This document shows, in pieces, positions 1 through 7,924 of a DNA stretch of 13,366 bases. A model generated the notes under the pieces. That model did not search any database. It worked only from the letters and a program-made list of their open reading frames with translations, and was not told the DNA's origin. The DNA is taken from assembly GCA_003503355.1 (NCBI GenBank), contig DOCS01000024.1:1-13366 (forward strand), given 5' to 3'. The position numbers were made by a program, and so were the translations under genes. Source of the stretch: Opitutia bacterium (lineage in GTDB: Bacteria > Verrucomicrobiota > Verrucomicrobiia > Opitutales > Coraliomargaritaceae). Positions within the stretch are counted from its first letter, which is position 1. Every line of letters starts with the position of its first letter.

Positions 1-189
1 GGCATACGGATGCACTTCATTGTCCGCCCCCATGGTGGTCGCGCCGTCGACAGTCGCGTGATGCATCACCACGGTGCCTTTGGCAATCTTCACTTGGGCA
101 CCGATGTAAGCATACGCACCGATGGTGACACCTTGGTCAAGTTCGGCACCGGGCTCGATGACTGCGGTAGGATGAACGTCTGTAACCAT
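1..189 (-). CDS. lpxA: LpxA, UDP-N-acetylglucosamine acyltransferase (partial, N-terminal 63 residues)
   Basis: The first enzyme of lipid A synthesis moves a 3-hydroxyacyl chain from acyl carrier protein to the 3-OH of UDP-GlcNAc in the cytoplasm. Only the first 63 codons are in the window; the gene continues past base 1. The translation begins [20 protein letters not shown] and continues with hexapeptide-type repeats ([24 protein letters not shown]), the left-handed beta-helix signature of LpxA; the opening HPTAxIxPGA is typical of the family. The ATG at 189 is supported by AGGAGG nine bases upstream and lies 20 bases after the lpxC-fabZ stop, so the two genes should be cotranscribed. The order lpxC/fabZ-lpxA is the classical lipid A order. 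LpxD shares the fold, but the N-terminus and position after fabZ favour LpxA. Confidence 0.92.
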   Translation of the reverse strand, partial: MVTDVHPTAVIEPGAELDQGVTIGAYAYIGAQVKIAKGTVVMHHATVDGATTMGADNEVHPYA

Positions 190-198
190 CAAATAGAG

Positions 199-204
199 CC
201 TCCT
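199..204 (-). promoter_or_regulatory. Shine-Dalgarno site of lpxA
   Basis: On the minus strand this reads AGGAGG, nine bases before the lpxA ATG at 189. It fixes the lpxA start. It stands out because most clear genes in this window (lpxC-fabZ, ffh, hpt, the DAHP synthase and the proton-channel operon) show no such site. Confidence 0.75.
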
Positions 205-209
205 CAGTT

Positions 210-1541
210 TTATTCAGATGCGTCGGCCAGCATGAACATCAGTTCGGCACTGGAGACGGTCTTGCCGGCGACCGAGCAAACGCCGGTCGCAGTCGCGATC
301 TTGTTGCCGCGAATCTTGGTGATTTTTACACGGATCTCAACGGAGTCACCGGGCTCGACGGCCCGGCGAAACTTGACCTTATCCACGCTCATAAAAAATG
401 CGATTTTGTTGTCCTCGACCGGCAGTTTACGCAACAACAACAAGCCGGCAGCCTGCGCCATGGCTTCGACCTGCAGCACACCAGGCATTACCGGACGGCC
501 GGGATAGTGACCTTGAAAATACGGCTCATTGATCGTGACATTCTTGAGTGCCACCAGCTCGTCCTCACTCGGCACATCGATCACACGATCGATCATGATG
601 AAAGGATAGCGATGCGGCAGGAGATCCATCACGCGGCGAATATCCATCACCTTCTCAGGAGCATCTGTGACCGCGGGCTTCTTCGCAGGCGCTTTCTTGG
701 CGCCCTTGATCTTCTCAAGCAGCTTCTGACGCAGCACCTTGGAAAGCTCCGCATTCAATGCATGCCCCGGACGAACCGCAATAAAGTGTGCCTTGATCGG
801 CATACCCACCAGCACAATATCGCCGACTATATCGAGGATCTTATGGCGCACGAATTCTTCCTTAAAGCGCAATGGCTCTTTCGACAAAATCTTGTCACCC
901 TTGATCACAATCGCACTGTCAAGACTGCCTCCTTTGATCTTCCCCAGCTTAAGCAACTCCTCGATGTCCTCGTAAATCGTGAAAGTACGCGCCGGTGCGA
1001 CCTGTGCGATATACGACTCGGGGTCGATATCAAGGCTCAGGTGCTGCGTATGAATGCCACGATCATCTGTGGATGTGCAGGTCACGCGAAAACCATCGTG
1101 CGGCAGCGCAATGATCGAACTGGCACCGCGAGTTACGGAAATGGGCTCGTCTAGGACGAAATATTCGCGCTCCGCATCCTGCTCTACCGGCTCGGCCTGC
1201 TGGATCAGATTCACAAAGTGCTTGGCAGAACCATCCAAAATCGGCGGCTCGCTGGCATCCATCTCAACCAATACATTATCAACGCCACAGCCGCTCAACG
1301 CACTGAGGACGTGCTCCACGGTGTTGACCTTCGCATGCCCATCCGCAATCGTTGTGCTGCGCACGAGATCGGTGACATATTCAACCAGCGGCTTGAGCTC
1401 AGGCTTACCAAACAGATCCATGCGCTGAAAGACGATACCATGCCCGACCGGCGCAGGCTTGAGCGTGAGATGAACTTCTTCGCCCGTGTGCAAAGATTTA
1501 CCACTGATCGAAACTTCCCTAAGAATGGTGCGCTGCTTCAT
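210..1541 (-). CDS. lpxC-fabZ: LpxC-FabZ fusion: UDP-3-O-acyl-GlcNAc deacetylase / 3-hydroxyacyl-ACP dehydratase
   Basis: This bifunctional cytoplasmic protein has 443 residues. Residues 1-280 are LpxC, the zinc deacetylase that commits UDP-GlcNAc to lipid A: EHVLSAL carries the first zinc ligand H77 and Glu76, HKILDIVGD carries H233 and D237, and H260 lies in GHALNAEL, the expected catalytic His region. A Lys/Ala/Pro-rich linker (about 275-298) joins it to FabZ (about 300-443), the dehydratase of fatty acid elongation: [13 protein letters not shown] is the FabZ opening, and the [11 protein letters not shown] and QVEAMAQ segments hold H345 and E359, 14 residues apart as in stand-alone FabZ. 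Such fusions are known in Bacteroidetes and some PVC bacteria. All key residues are present, so both halves should be active. No Shine-Dalgarno precedes the ATG at 1541. lpxA follows after 20 bases. Confidence 0.96.
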   Translation of the reverse strand: MKQRTILREVSISGKSLHTGEEVHLTLKPAPVGHGIVFQRMDLFGKPELKPLVEYVTDLVRSTTIADGHAKVNTVEHVLSALSGCGVDNVLVEMDASEPPILDGSAKHFVNLIQQAEPVEQDAEREYFVLDEPISVTRGASSIIALPHDGFRVTCTSTDDRGIHTQHLSLDIDPESYIAQVAPARTFTIYEDIEELLKLGKIKGGSLDSAIVIKGDKILSKEPLRFKEEFVRHKILDIVGDIVLVGMPIKAHFIAVRPGHALNAELSKVLRQKLLEKIKGAKKAPAKKPAVTDAPEKVMDIRRVMDLLPHRYPFIMIDRVIDVPSEDELVALKNVTINEPYFQGHYPGRPVMPGVLQVEAMAQAAGLLLLRKLPVEDNKIAFFMSVDKVKFRRAVEPGDSVEIRVKITKIRGNKIATATGVCSVAGKTVSSAELMFMLADASE

Positions 1542-1875
1542 AAATATACTGAATCATGGACGCCCATGGGCAGGTGATGCCATGCGGGCTAAAAAAATTA
1601 ACCTACTGAATGCCCCCGACATGTAAAGCATCTGTTTCAACACGACATCAGTGCGTTTGCCCATCACTACCAACGATCCCTTCAAGACTTCGCCACTGGT
1701 CCTTTCGGAATGTGGCGCCACGCGGCTGATGGTTCTTAGTTCCCACGTGCCATCACTGTCTACACTTTTGCAAGGTCAAGCGGGGCCGGACTCACACGAT
1801 GACTACGGGAAAGTCGTCAGAGCTGAATTTAAACATGCATCTAACACCCCCTTAGGATCTGCCCGAAAAAGAGGC
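1542..1875. other. Intergenic region without a recognisable gene
   Basis: This stretch lies between the lpxC-fabZ start and the 3' end of the interrupted esterase gene, so any lpxC promoter must be here, reading leftward. A 10-bp palindrome GCCCATGGGC (1562-1571) sits about 20 bases upstream of the lpxC start. A TTTACA box reading leftward near 1625 has only poor -10 partners, so I do not call a promoter. No convincing terminator for the esterase was seen. Open frames on the plus strand here run into the antisense of the esterase and look fortuitous. Confidence 0.5.
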
Positions 1876-2784
1876 CTAGTTACCCAGAAGCATTTGTATG
1901 ACTTCATCGTCACCCCAACCGTTGAGATACACTTGACTGTGCCCCACGTCTTCGGACCTCTCCTTAAACTTCTGCCCAAACATACCATGATGAATTCCAT
2001 AGCCGATGCTCGTGGCGGGCACCGTGAGATTCAGACCGTAACCAAGGTAGATTGGCGGATCGTCTTGAGTGAGGTAATAATAAGCGGAGAACTCCCGATA
2101 CAGCGATTCGTGTTTGGCGTAGTTTTTAAGCGCATCTTTGATGTTTTCTTCACCAACGGACCTATAAATAATTGTATGAAACACATTGGGGCCGATCCAA
2201 GGTTCAATACGTTTAGGGTCAATCGCGGTTTGCGCGACCCTGACGGCGATGCCTTGAACACGGGTAGACTCGCGTTCTATGGGGTCCTCGGAGTCGCGAT
2301 TGGAAAGGTCATCGTGAGTGGCGAGCCAGACCGCAGTACAACCACCGGAACTGCCACCGGTAAGAACAAACCTATTTTTATCAATCTTCTATTCCTTGGC
2401 TTTGAAGCGCAAAAACTGGATGGCACGGGCGGCATCATGAACGGGGGTGGGTAAAGTGATGCCATCGTTAAGCAACCGATAGTTGATCGCAGTGACGGAG
2501 ATCTCTGCTTCCAGGAACTTCTCAATTCCTTTTTGCTTCTTCTTATCGACCTGACTCCAACCGCCGCCGTGAATATAGACCTTAACTGGGCGTGGACCAT
2601 CCCCCTCAGCTTGCCAGAAGTCGAGCACGGTGCGCTCATGAATATCGTACGCAACGTCTGCATAGGTAGGAGCGACCACTGCATGTTTGGCTTTTTTACT
2701 TTGTGCCTTTGCCTCTGCTTGTGGGGCAGCAGTGGCAGAGCAGAAACACAGGGCTGCTAGCGCAGTAATGAATAATAATCTCAT
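1876..2784 (-). pseudogene. Secreted alpha/beta hydrolase (esterase-like), interrupted by an in-frame amber codon
   Basis: Read through one TAG at 2389-2391, this is a single frame of 302 codons. Residues 1-20 (MRLLFITALAALCFCSATAA) form a signal peptide, so I start at 2784; the frame is open further upstream to 2904, but that part is basic and lacks a signal-peptide character. The oxyanion-hole motif HGGGW is at 72-76. Right after the stop (codon 132) come KIDKNRFVLTGG and the nucleophile motif GGSSG with Ser145, then HDDLS, RESTRVQGIAV, the LTQDDPPIYL block and an IHHGMFGQKFKE block, all recognisable from the carboxylesterase/BD-FAE-like family frequent in Verrucomicrobia. The stop falls where relatives usually have Trp (AxEWNID), so TGG to TAG is the simplest origin. 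The upstream fragment lacks the nucleophile and the downstream one lacks a start and signal peptide; neither should be an active enzyme. A sequencing error or readthrough cannot be excluded. Substrate unknown. Confidence 0.82.
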
Positions 2785-2984
2785 GATTTCCAGAAAAGCA
2801 GGCACCCTCACGTCTATTTTAAATATTTCCATCATTCCAATTCTTTTTCGCTTTCGGCATCCCGCTCGCTTGCAGCCCTTCAAAATCTCGTGATGGTCGA
2901 ACACGTAAAAGAACTCGACTACGTTAATTTTCTAGAGACCGTACCTAAAAAATGTAGGACCCAGCGATTTCCGAGTCAGTGAAA

Positions 2985-3070
2985 CAGACATTTCTGTCTG
3001 CCCCAGCAGAGGCAGAACCCGATCGATCATCCAATTCCAGAGACAGAAATGCGGGTGTCACACTGGTGAC
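2985..3070. repeat. Cluster of inverted repeats (competing hairpins)
   Basis: Four inverted repeats lie within 86 bases. CAGACA-TTTC-TGTCTG (2985-3000) is a 6-bp stem with a 4-base loop. TCTGCC (2997-3002) pairs with GGCAGA (3011-3016). CATTTCTGTCT (2989-2999) pairs perfectly over 11 bp with AGACAGAAATG (3041-3051). GTCAC-ACTG-GTGAC (3057-3070) is a further small stem. The first, second and third share bases, so they exclude one another, as in attenuators or riboregulators. No T-run follows any of them, so they are not simple terminators. It lies about 40 bases upstream of the strong Shine-Dalgarno at 3112-3117 and could be a leader for that ORF, or a decayed mobile-element end. Confidence 0.45.
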
Positions 3071-3122
3071 CACCTCGGTTATCTAACTGCCAAATCAACT
3101 AGGCTAATCAAAGGAGGTGACC

Positions 3123-3290
3123 ATGCCGATCGGCATTCTCCGCCCGCCACACGAGATTGCGGGATCAACCCACTCGCGACTGAGCATTTCAACAGCCAGA
3201 GCCGCCGGCCCTCGGCATAGGCGATGGGACCACCAATCAAATTGGCACGCGGACCGTGGACAATTTGGCCGGCTTGCTGGCTCAGTCTAG
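3123..3290 (+). CDS. Possible small ORF (55 aa) behind a perfect Shine-Dalgarno
   Basis: AAAGGAGGTGA (3110-3120) is an exact complement of the usual bacterial 16S rRNA 3' tail, and AGGAGG ends five bases before the ATG, ideal spacing. The ORF encodes a basic, His/Arg/Trp-containing peptide beginning MPIGILRPPHEIAGSTHSRL and ending FGRLAGSV before TAG. I recognise no domain, signal peptide or membrane segment. Composition gives little support for coding, so the ribosome site is the main evidence. It could be a real small gene, a leader peptide, a remnant of a lost gene, or chance. It lies about 300 bases upstream of ffh on the same strand. Confidence 0.28.
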   Translation: MPIGILRPPHEIAGSTHSRLSISTARAAGPRHRRWDHQSNWHADRGQFGRLAGSV

Positions 3291-3588
3291 AGCACCCGAT
3301 TGAATGAATGGATAGCGAAACTGAGCGCGTGCGATCAAAATCTACCGCCCTCTCTCACATCGATGCATCCGTGACTCAGCTCGGGGGTTTGCACAAAAAG
3401 CATACATCAATCCCTTAGGCTCTGATGAAAGAGCAAGCCTCGATCAGTGTGCCTGCCCTCATCGCCATACCCTCTTGCTGATGCGTATCGCGCCGACCCC
3501 GAAACGCCGACAGTGGACATCTGCCAAAAATTTCCTTTGCCTCCAAGACAACACACGCTTAGCTGGTAGGCCTTACAAAACACCGAAA

Positions 3589-4947
3589 ATGCTCGAAAAT
3601 CTTACAGACAAACTGGGGTCCGCTCTGCGCAACTTGCGCGGCGTCGGAAAACTCACCGAAGACAACATGGCCGAAGCGCTTAAAGAAGTGCGCAAGGCCC
3701 TGCTCTCGGCGGACGTTCATTTCAAAGTGGCGCGCGAGTTTGTGACCGAAGTCCAGGCGCAATGCGTCGGCCAGGAAGTACTCAAATCCGTCACGCCCGG
3801 CCAGCAGGTCATCAAAATCATTCACGACGAGCTGGTTAAACTACTCGGCGAGGGTGCCACCGAACTGGAAGACAAGAAGCCGCTGCGCATCATGATGGTC
3901 GGCCTACACGGCTCAGGCAAGACCACCAGTAGCGGCAAGCTCGCCCGTCATCTCGCCAAAAAGCGCGGCTACCGCCCTTCGCTGGTCGCTTGTGATGTCT
4001 ATCGCCCCGCTGCCATCGATCAACTCGAGCTCCTGGCCAAGAATGAGGGCTGCACCTTTTACGGTGACCGCGAAGAGAAGGATGTGGTCAAGATCGGCAA
4101 GCGCGGCCTCGAAGCGGCGAAATCAGCCGACGCCAACCTCGTTATCTTCGACACCGCCGGCCGCCTCCAAATCGACACCGATTTGATCCAAGAAATCAAA
4201 GACCTTAAAAAGGCGGTTCAGCCCGACGAGATCCTGCTCGTCGCCGACTCGGCGCTCGGTCAAGAAGCGGTCAACGTAGCCAAACATTTCCACGAAGCAG
4301 TTGGTTGCACGGGAATCATCCTGACCAAACTCGACGGTGACGCCCGCGGCGGCGCGGCCCTGTCGATGAAGTCGATCACCGATGTGCCGATCAAATTCAT
4401 GGGCTTGGGCGAAAAGGCCGACGAATTTGAAGTCTTCCACCCCGACCGCATGGCTTCGCGCATCCTCGGCATGGGTGACGTGGTCTCTCTGGTTGAGAGA
4501 GCCCAGGAAACCATCGACGAAAAAGAAGCCGAGCGTCTGGCCGAAAAGATGCGCAAGGCAGACTTCAATCTGGAAGATTTCCTCTCGCAAATGCAGCAAG
4601 TCAAAAAGATGGGCTCACTCGGCTCCATCGTCAGCATGCTGCCCGGCGCCAGTGGCATCGAGATCGGCGATGAAGAAGAAAAGAAAATGGCCCGCACCGA
4701 AGCCATTATTCTGTCCATGACTTTAAAGGAACGCCGCACCCCGCGCCTGCTCCGCGGCAGCCGTCTGAAACGCATCGCCAACGGCGCCGGCGTGCAAGTG
4801 CGCGATGTCAACGCCCTGCTCAAACAATTCAATCAGATGCAAAAGATGATGAAGATGATGAACGGAGGCAAAGGCCGTAAAATGATGAAAGCGATGCAAG
4901 CGCAAATGGGCGAAGGCGGTGGCATGCCCCGACTTCCAGGAATGTAA
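3589..4947 (+). CDS. ffh: Ffh, signal recognition particle GTPase (SRP54)
   Basis: Ffh binds signal sequences emerging from the ribosome and, with the SRP RNA and FtsY, delivers membrane and exported proteins to SecYEG. The protein has 452 residues, the normal length. The N domain (about 1-90) opens with [18 protein letters not shown], which matches other Ffh starts, so I reject the in-frame ATG at 3475 that would add 38 atypical residues. The G domain shows the P-loop GLHGSGKT (105-112), [11 protein letters not shown] (136-146), DTAGR (188-192) and [10 protein letters not shown] (246-255). The M domain (about 320-452) has SMTLKER, the RNA-binding [11 protein letters not shown] (391-401) and Met-rich segments around 417-440. 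The P-loop has His where Gln is usual (GLQGSGKT) and [11 protein letters not shown] departs a little from the SRRxRIAxGSG consensus. hpt follows after 38 bases. Confidence 0.97.
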   Translation: MLENLTDKLGSALRNLRGVGKLTEDNMAEALKEVRKALLSADVHFKVAREFVTEVQAQCVGQEVLKSVTPGQQVIKIIHDELVKLLGEGATELEDKKPLRIMMVGLHGSGKTTSSGKLARHLAKKRGYRPSLVACDVYRPAAIDQLELLAKNEGCTFYGDREEKDVVKIGKRGLEAAKSADANLVIFDTAGRLQIDTDLIQEIKDLKKAVQPDEILLVADSALGQEAVNVAKHFHEAVGCTGIILTKLDGDARGGAALSMKSITDVPIKFMGLGEKADEFEVFHPDRMASRILGMGDVVSLVERAQETIDEKEAERLAEKMRKADFNLEDFLSQMQQVKKMGSLGSIVSMLPGASGIEIGDEEEKKMARTEAIILSMTLKERRTPRLLRGSRLKRIANGAGVQVRDVNALLKQFNQMQKMMKMMNGGKGRKMMKAMQAQMGEGGGMPRLPGM

Positions 4948-4985
4948 ACCCGAAGATCAGCTCCTTCAGCTCGAAACGAACGCCA

Positions 4986-5564
4986 ATGACTCTGACAATG
5001 CCTAGCGACGACCGCACCTACTCCCCGATCAACGATCTCGAAAAAGTCATCCTTGACGAGGCGACCATTCAAGCACGGCTCAAAGAACTCGGCGCAGAAA
5101 TCAATGCCGCGTACCAGGGCCGCGAATTGGCGGTCATTGCGATCATCAACGGGGCCGTGATTTTTGTCGCAGACATGATCCGCGAGCTCAACCTCGCGTT
5201 GCAGCTCGATTGCATTCGCGTTTCCAGCTATCGCAACAGCACCGCGCCGGTGCAAACTCCGGAAATCATCGACCGCATTCGCCTCGACATTGAGGGCATG
5301 GACGTCCTGCTGATCGACGACATTCTCGACACAGGGAACACCCTTTCGAAAGTCTCCAAAGTTCTGCAAAGCATGAACCCGGCATCGCTCAAGACCTGCG
5401 TGCTGCTGGACAAGCAAGTACGCCGCAGCGTCGACTGCGAGGCCGACTTTGTAGGCTTTAAAATCCCCGACGAATTCGTGGTCGGCTACGGTCTCGATTT
5501 TGCCGGCCGCTATCGCCAAATCCCCTGCATCGGCGTCCTCAAAGCCGAACATCAAATCAGCTGA
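4986..5564 (+). CDS. hpt: Hypoxanthine phosphoribosyltransferase
   Basis: This cytoplasmic purine-salvage enzyme joins hypoxanthine (often also guanine) to PRPP to give IMP or GMP. The 192-residue protein has the PRPP-binding loop [14 protein letters not shown] (107-120), with acidic D111-D112 and the D-T-G-N-T phosphate loop. It also has the flexible-loop region SYRNST (81-86), LLDK (140-143) with the purine-contacting Lys, and the C-terminal [20 protein letters not shown] block (167-185), diagnostic of Hpt rather than Apt or PyrE. In the first loop, INGAVIF (54-60), Asn55 sits where many relatives have Lys. The first ATG is 38 bases after ffh; Met5 at 4998 is an alternative start and neither has a Shine-Dalgarno. 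The DAHP synthase gene begins 20 bases downstream, so the three genes could share a transcript. Confidence 0.95.
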   Translation: MTLTMPSDDRTYSPINDLEKVILDEATIQARLKELGAEINAAYQGRELAVIAIINGAVIFVADMIRELNLALQLDCIRVSSYRNSTAPVQTPEIIDRIRLDIEGMDVLLIDDILDTGNTLSKVSKVLQSMNPASLKTCVLLDKQVRRSVDCEADFVGFKIPDEFVVGYGLDFAGRYRQIPCIGVLKAEHQIS

Positions 5565-5584
5565 ATCACATTCCCAGTTCTATC

Positions 5585-6646
5585 ATGGCAACCAAACACG
5601 ACAATACTCGCATCGCTGGTAAACGCCCACTGCTCGCCCCGGCAATTCTGATCGAAGAAATCCCGCTCACCGACAAAGCGACCGCAGTGGTGGATCAAGG
5701 ACGCGCCGAAAGCGAAGCCATCCTGAATGGCACGGATGACCGGCTGATCGTCGTCGTCGGCCCCTGCTCGATTCACGACCCCAAGGCGGCAATCGAATAT
5801 GCCCAACAACTCGCACCGCTGGCTGAGAAATACAAAGCCGACCTGCAAATTATCATGCGCGTGTATTTCGAAAAACCGCGCACCGTGGTCGGATGGAAAG
5901 GGCTGATCAACGATCCCGGGATAGACGGTAGCTTCGAAATCAACACCGGACTGCGCGTTGGTCGCAAACTGCTGGTCGACATCTGCGAGCTCGGCCTGCC
6001 CACCGGCGCTGAGTTCCTCGACACTATCATCCCTCAATTCATTGCGGACGCCATTGCATGGTCCGCGATCGGCGCACGCACTACCGAGAGCCAGGTACAC
6101 CGCGAGCTCGCCTCCGGCCTCTCGATGCCGGTTGGCTTCAAAAACGGTACCAGCGGCAACGTACAAATCGCGATCGACGCCGTGCGCTCGGCGGGTCAAC
6201 CCCACTGGTTCCCCTCGGTCACGAAACAGGGCGTCACTGCTATTTTCGAAACCACTGGCAATCAGTCCGCCCATCTGATTCTGCGCGGCGGCAACCGCAC
6301 CGGTCCGAATTACGAGGCTAAGGATGTTGCACCGATCTTGGAACAACTCAAAGCCGTCGACCTGCCGCAAAAGCTGGTGATCGACTGCAGTCACGGCAAC
6401 AGCAACAAAGACTACACCCGTCAGAGCGCGGTCGCCCACAATCTCGCGCAGCAAATTGCTGCCGGCCAACAAGGTATCGCCGGCGTCATGCTGGAGAGTC
6501 ACCTGGTGGCCGGACGCCAGAACTACGACGCTACAGGCGGCAATGTGTATGGACAAAGCATCACTGACGAGTGCATCGACATGCCGGCTACCGAAGCAAT
6601 CCTCGAGGACCTGGCCGAAGCGGTGCAAGCTCGGCGCAAGGCGTAG
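5585..6646 (+). CDS. aroF: Class I DAHP synthase (3-deoxy-7-phosphoheptulonate synthase)
   Basis: The enzyme condenses phosphoenolpyruvate with erythrose 4-phosphate, the entry step of the shikimate pathway to aromatic amino acids. The 353-residue protein aligns almost residue for residue with the E. coli AroF/G/H isozymes (about 350 aa). It shows VVGPCSIHD with metal ligand Cys61, the KPRT motif (98-101), GARTTESQ (163-170), GFKNGT (184-189), His270 in DCSHGNSNKDY, Glu304 in MLESHL, and Asp328 in SITDEC, matching the metal ligands Cys61, His268, Glu302 and Asp326 of AroG. The N-terminal extension needed for feedback control is present. DCSHGNSNKDY resembles AroF/AroH more than AroG, but I cannot tell which amino acid inhibits it, so the symbol is a family label. 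Its stop is 7 bases from the stop of the convergent rlmN. Confidence 0.95.
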   Translation: MATKHDNTRIAGKRPLLAPAILIEEIPLTDKATAVVDQGRAESEAILNGTDDRLIVVVGPCSIHDPKAAIEYAQQLAPLAEKYKADLQIIMRVYFEKPRTVVGWKGLINDPGIDGSFEINTGLRVGRKLLVDICELGLPTGAEFLDTIIPQFIADAIAWSAIGARTTESQVHRELASGLSMPVGFKNGTSGNVQIAIDAVRSAGQPHWFPSVTKQGVTAIFETTGNQSAHLILRGGNRTGPNYEAKDVAPILEQLKAVDLPQKLVIDCSHGNSNKDYTRQSAVAHNLAQQIAAGQQGIAGVMLESHLVAGRQNYDATGGNVYGQSITDECIDMPATEAILEDLAEAVQARRKA

Positions 6647-6653
6647 GGTTAAG

Positions 6654-7700
6654 CTATTTTCGCTTGGCTTTTAACTGCCCACAACCGGCAGCAACATCAA
6701 TGCCGCGACGCTGGCGTATGGTACTGGGAATGCCCGCGTCTTGAATGATCTGCTGAAACGCACGCGTGCGCGCTTCGGTTGGCATCGTTCCGTCGAATCC
6801 CTCGGTCGGGTTCAGCGGGATCAAATTCACATGCGCATCCATTCCTTCTAAAAGCGCAGCGAGTCGGCGGGCATGATCGTCGCTATCGTTTACGCCACCA
6901 ATCAAGGTCCATGCAAAGAACACGCGTGCACGCTTGATCGCTGAATACTCCCGGCAAGCTTCGAGCAAGTCGTCGAGCGGCCACTTTTTATTAATCGGGA
7001 TCAACTTGCCCCGCTCTGCATCACTTGCCCCGTGCAAACTCACTGCCAGCGAGTAGCGCTTTGGGTGGCGCGCCAATTTCTGAATACCAGGAATGTAACC
7101 GACCGTGCTGATCGCCACCCGCGCGGGGCCGATATTTAAACCGCGGTTGTCGGTAATGATATCCAGCGCCTCCATCGTTGGCTCGAAATTGTGCAGCGGC
7201 TCGCCCATGCCCATCATCACGATATTACGCAAACTATCGCCTTGTGTGCGCCGCAGCTCGCGTTCGACGTGGTGCGCCTGCGCGACGATTTCGCCCGCAG
7301 TTAGATTTCTGGAAAAGCCCATCTGGCCAGTCGCGCAAAACACACAACCCATCGCACAACCGACCTGACTGCTCAGACAGGCGGTATAGCGCCCTGGGAA
7401 GCCCATCTGCACCGACTCCACTTCGGTACCATCTCCAAACTTCAACAAATACTTGCGGGTAAACCCGTCGGTACTCGCCGTATCATCGACCTGCTCCATT
7501 GCGCACGGCGCGATCGCTCGCTCACTTGCCAACCAACGCTGCACCGGTGGCAGAATCCCCTTGGCTGACTGCAGCTCACCTCGAACCAGACGTCGTTGTA
7601 CCGCCCTAAACAGCGGCCTCGCATGCACCGGGTTGACCCCCGACTCTGCAAGTTGCGCCTCCAGCGCCTCGTAGCGCAAACCTTCCAGCGAAATACTCAT
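6654..7700 (-). CDS. rlmN: RlmN-family radical SAM RNA methyltransferase (23S rRNA A2503, C2-methyl)
   Basis: RlmN methylates C2 of adenine 2503 in 23S rRNA (in E. coli also A37 of some tRNAs) by a two-cysteine radical SAM mechanism. The 348-residue protein has the cluster motif CAMGCVFC (C115, C119, C122), the preceding CLSSQVGC with Cys108, the SAM-binding MGMGEP (163-168), the ISTVGYIPG and SLHGASD motifs, and the C-terminal RRGIDVAAGCGQL with Cys340 as the methyl-carrying Cys. Length and all catalytic residues fit. Segments such as CAMGCVFCATGQMGF and FFAWTLIGGVND also occur in Cfr-like relatives (C8 methylation), so C2 specificity is inferred from the commoner family. Start ATG at 7700 with a weak AAGGT just upstream. 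It ends tail-to-tail with the DAHP synthase gene. Confidence 0.93.
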   Translation of the reverse strand: MSISLEGLRYEALEAQLAESGVNPVHARPLFRAVQRRLVRGELQSAKGILPPVQRWLASERAIAPCAMEQVDDTASTDGFTRKYLLKFGDGTEVESVQMGFPGRYTACLSSQVGCAMGCVFCATGQMGFSRNLTAGEIVAQAHHVERELRRTQGDSLRNIVMMGMGEPLHNFEPTMEALDIITDNRGLNIGPARVAISTVGYIPGIQKLARHPKRYSLAVSLHGASDAERGKLIPINKKWPLDDLLEACREYSAIKRARVFFAWTLIGGVNDSDDHARRLAALLEGMDAHVNLIPLNPTEGFDGTMPTEARTRAFQQIIQDAGIPSTIRQRRGIDVAAGCGQLKAKRK

Positions 7701-7833
7701 ACCTTCATTGCGTGTGTGCAGATCGACCCCACGTCAACGCTGTATCCATCGGCAATCGGCGAAACACCCTAAGCGCAGCCAATACATACCCTGTCTCGCA
7801 TACGCGGACCGCCCCAGATAATAAGAGTGCCAA

Positions 7834-7862
7834 TTGACAGCAGGACCCTACTTGGATATTTT
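7834..7862 (+). promoter_or_regulatory. Sigma-70-type promoter of the small lipoprotein gene
   Basis: A perfect -35 box TTGACA (7834-7839) is followed, after exactly 17 bases, by TATTTT (7857-7862), four of six matches to TATAAT. Transcription would begin near 7869, so the hairpin at 7874-7900 would be at the very 5' end of the message. The rest of the interval back to rlmN (7701-7833) shows nothing else I recognise, though it should also hold the rlmN promoter in the other direction. Confidence 0.6.
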
Positions 7863-7873
7863 ATTAAGTCTAA

Positions 7874-7900
7874 CCTCTCTTTTTAACACAGAAAGAGAGG
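7874..7900 (+). promoter_or_regulatory. 5'-leader hairpin before the small lipoprotein gene
   Basis: CCTCTCTTT (7874-7882) and AAAGAGAGG (7892-7900) form a perfect 9-bp inverted repeat around a 9-base loop. It lies 24 bases before the ATG at 7925 and about 5 bases after the predicted transcription start. No T-run follows on either strand, so it is not a terminator. It could stabilise the mRNA 5' end, control translation or bind a regulator; an operator is also possible since it is a symmetrical DNA site. Confidence 0.5.
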
Positions 7901-7924
7901 TGTCAAAAACGAATATCAAATAAC

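Larger units (their letters stand above)
2785..3588. other. Long intergenic region between the interrupted esterase and ffh
   Basis: About 800 bases without a gene I can identify. It holds a hairpin cluster (2985-3070), a possible 55-residue ORF behind a perfect Shine-Dalgarno (3123-3290), and an imperfect hairpin GCTCT/AGAGC near 3419-3433 within the larger AGGCTCT...AGAGCAAGCCT (3417-3439). I looked for the SRP RNA, which would be apt next to ffh, by its conserved GGTCCGGAAGG-type core and did not find it. No tRNA was seen. The ffh promoter should be in the right half, but no pair of boxes was convincing. Frames on the minus strand across 3070-3320 stay open for tens of codons without family resemblance and without a clear start. 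Confidence 0.5.

Noticed and set aside
1651-2454. Long plus-strand open frame (267 codons) opposite the interrupted esterase
   Set aside because: It is the antisense of a gene with clear hydrolase motifs; its own translation shows no domain or sensible start context.
2785-2904. Upstream extension of the esterase frame and of the glycine-zipper lipoprotein (8994-9092)
   Set aside because: In both cases the internal ATG begins a proper signal peptide, which an extension would bury.
3070-3320. Minus-strand frame reading HGPRANLIGGPIAYAEG as a possible transposase or enzyme remnant
   Set aside because: It has no start codon, ends within tens of codons, and I could not link it to any family; composition alone could give it.
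3475-3588. N-terminal extension of Ffh by 38 residues from an upstream ATG
   Set aside because: [18 protein letters not shown] at 3589 is the standard Ffh start; the extension is not like any Ffh and has no ribosome site.
2785-3588. SRP RNA gene next to ffh, or a tRNA gene
   Set aside because: The conserved SRP RNA core and tRNA T-loop/cloverleaf signals were searched by eye and not found.
5552-6628. Long minus-strand open frame (358 codons) opposite the DAHP synthase
   Set aside because: It mirrors a well-conserved gene in GC-rich sequence, where antisense frames often stay open by codon bias; no family resemblance.
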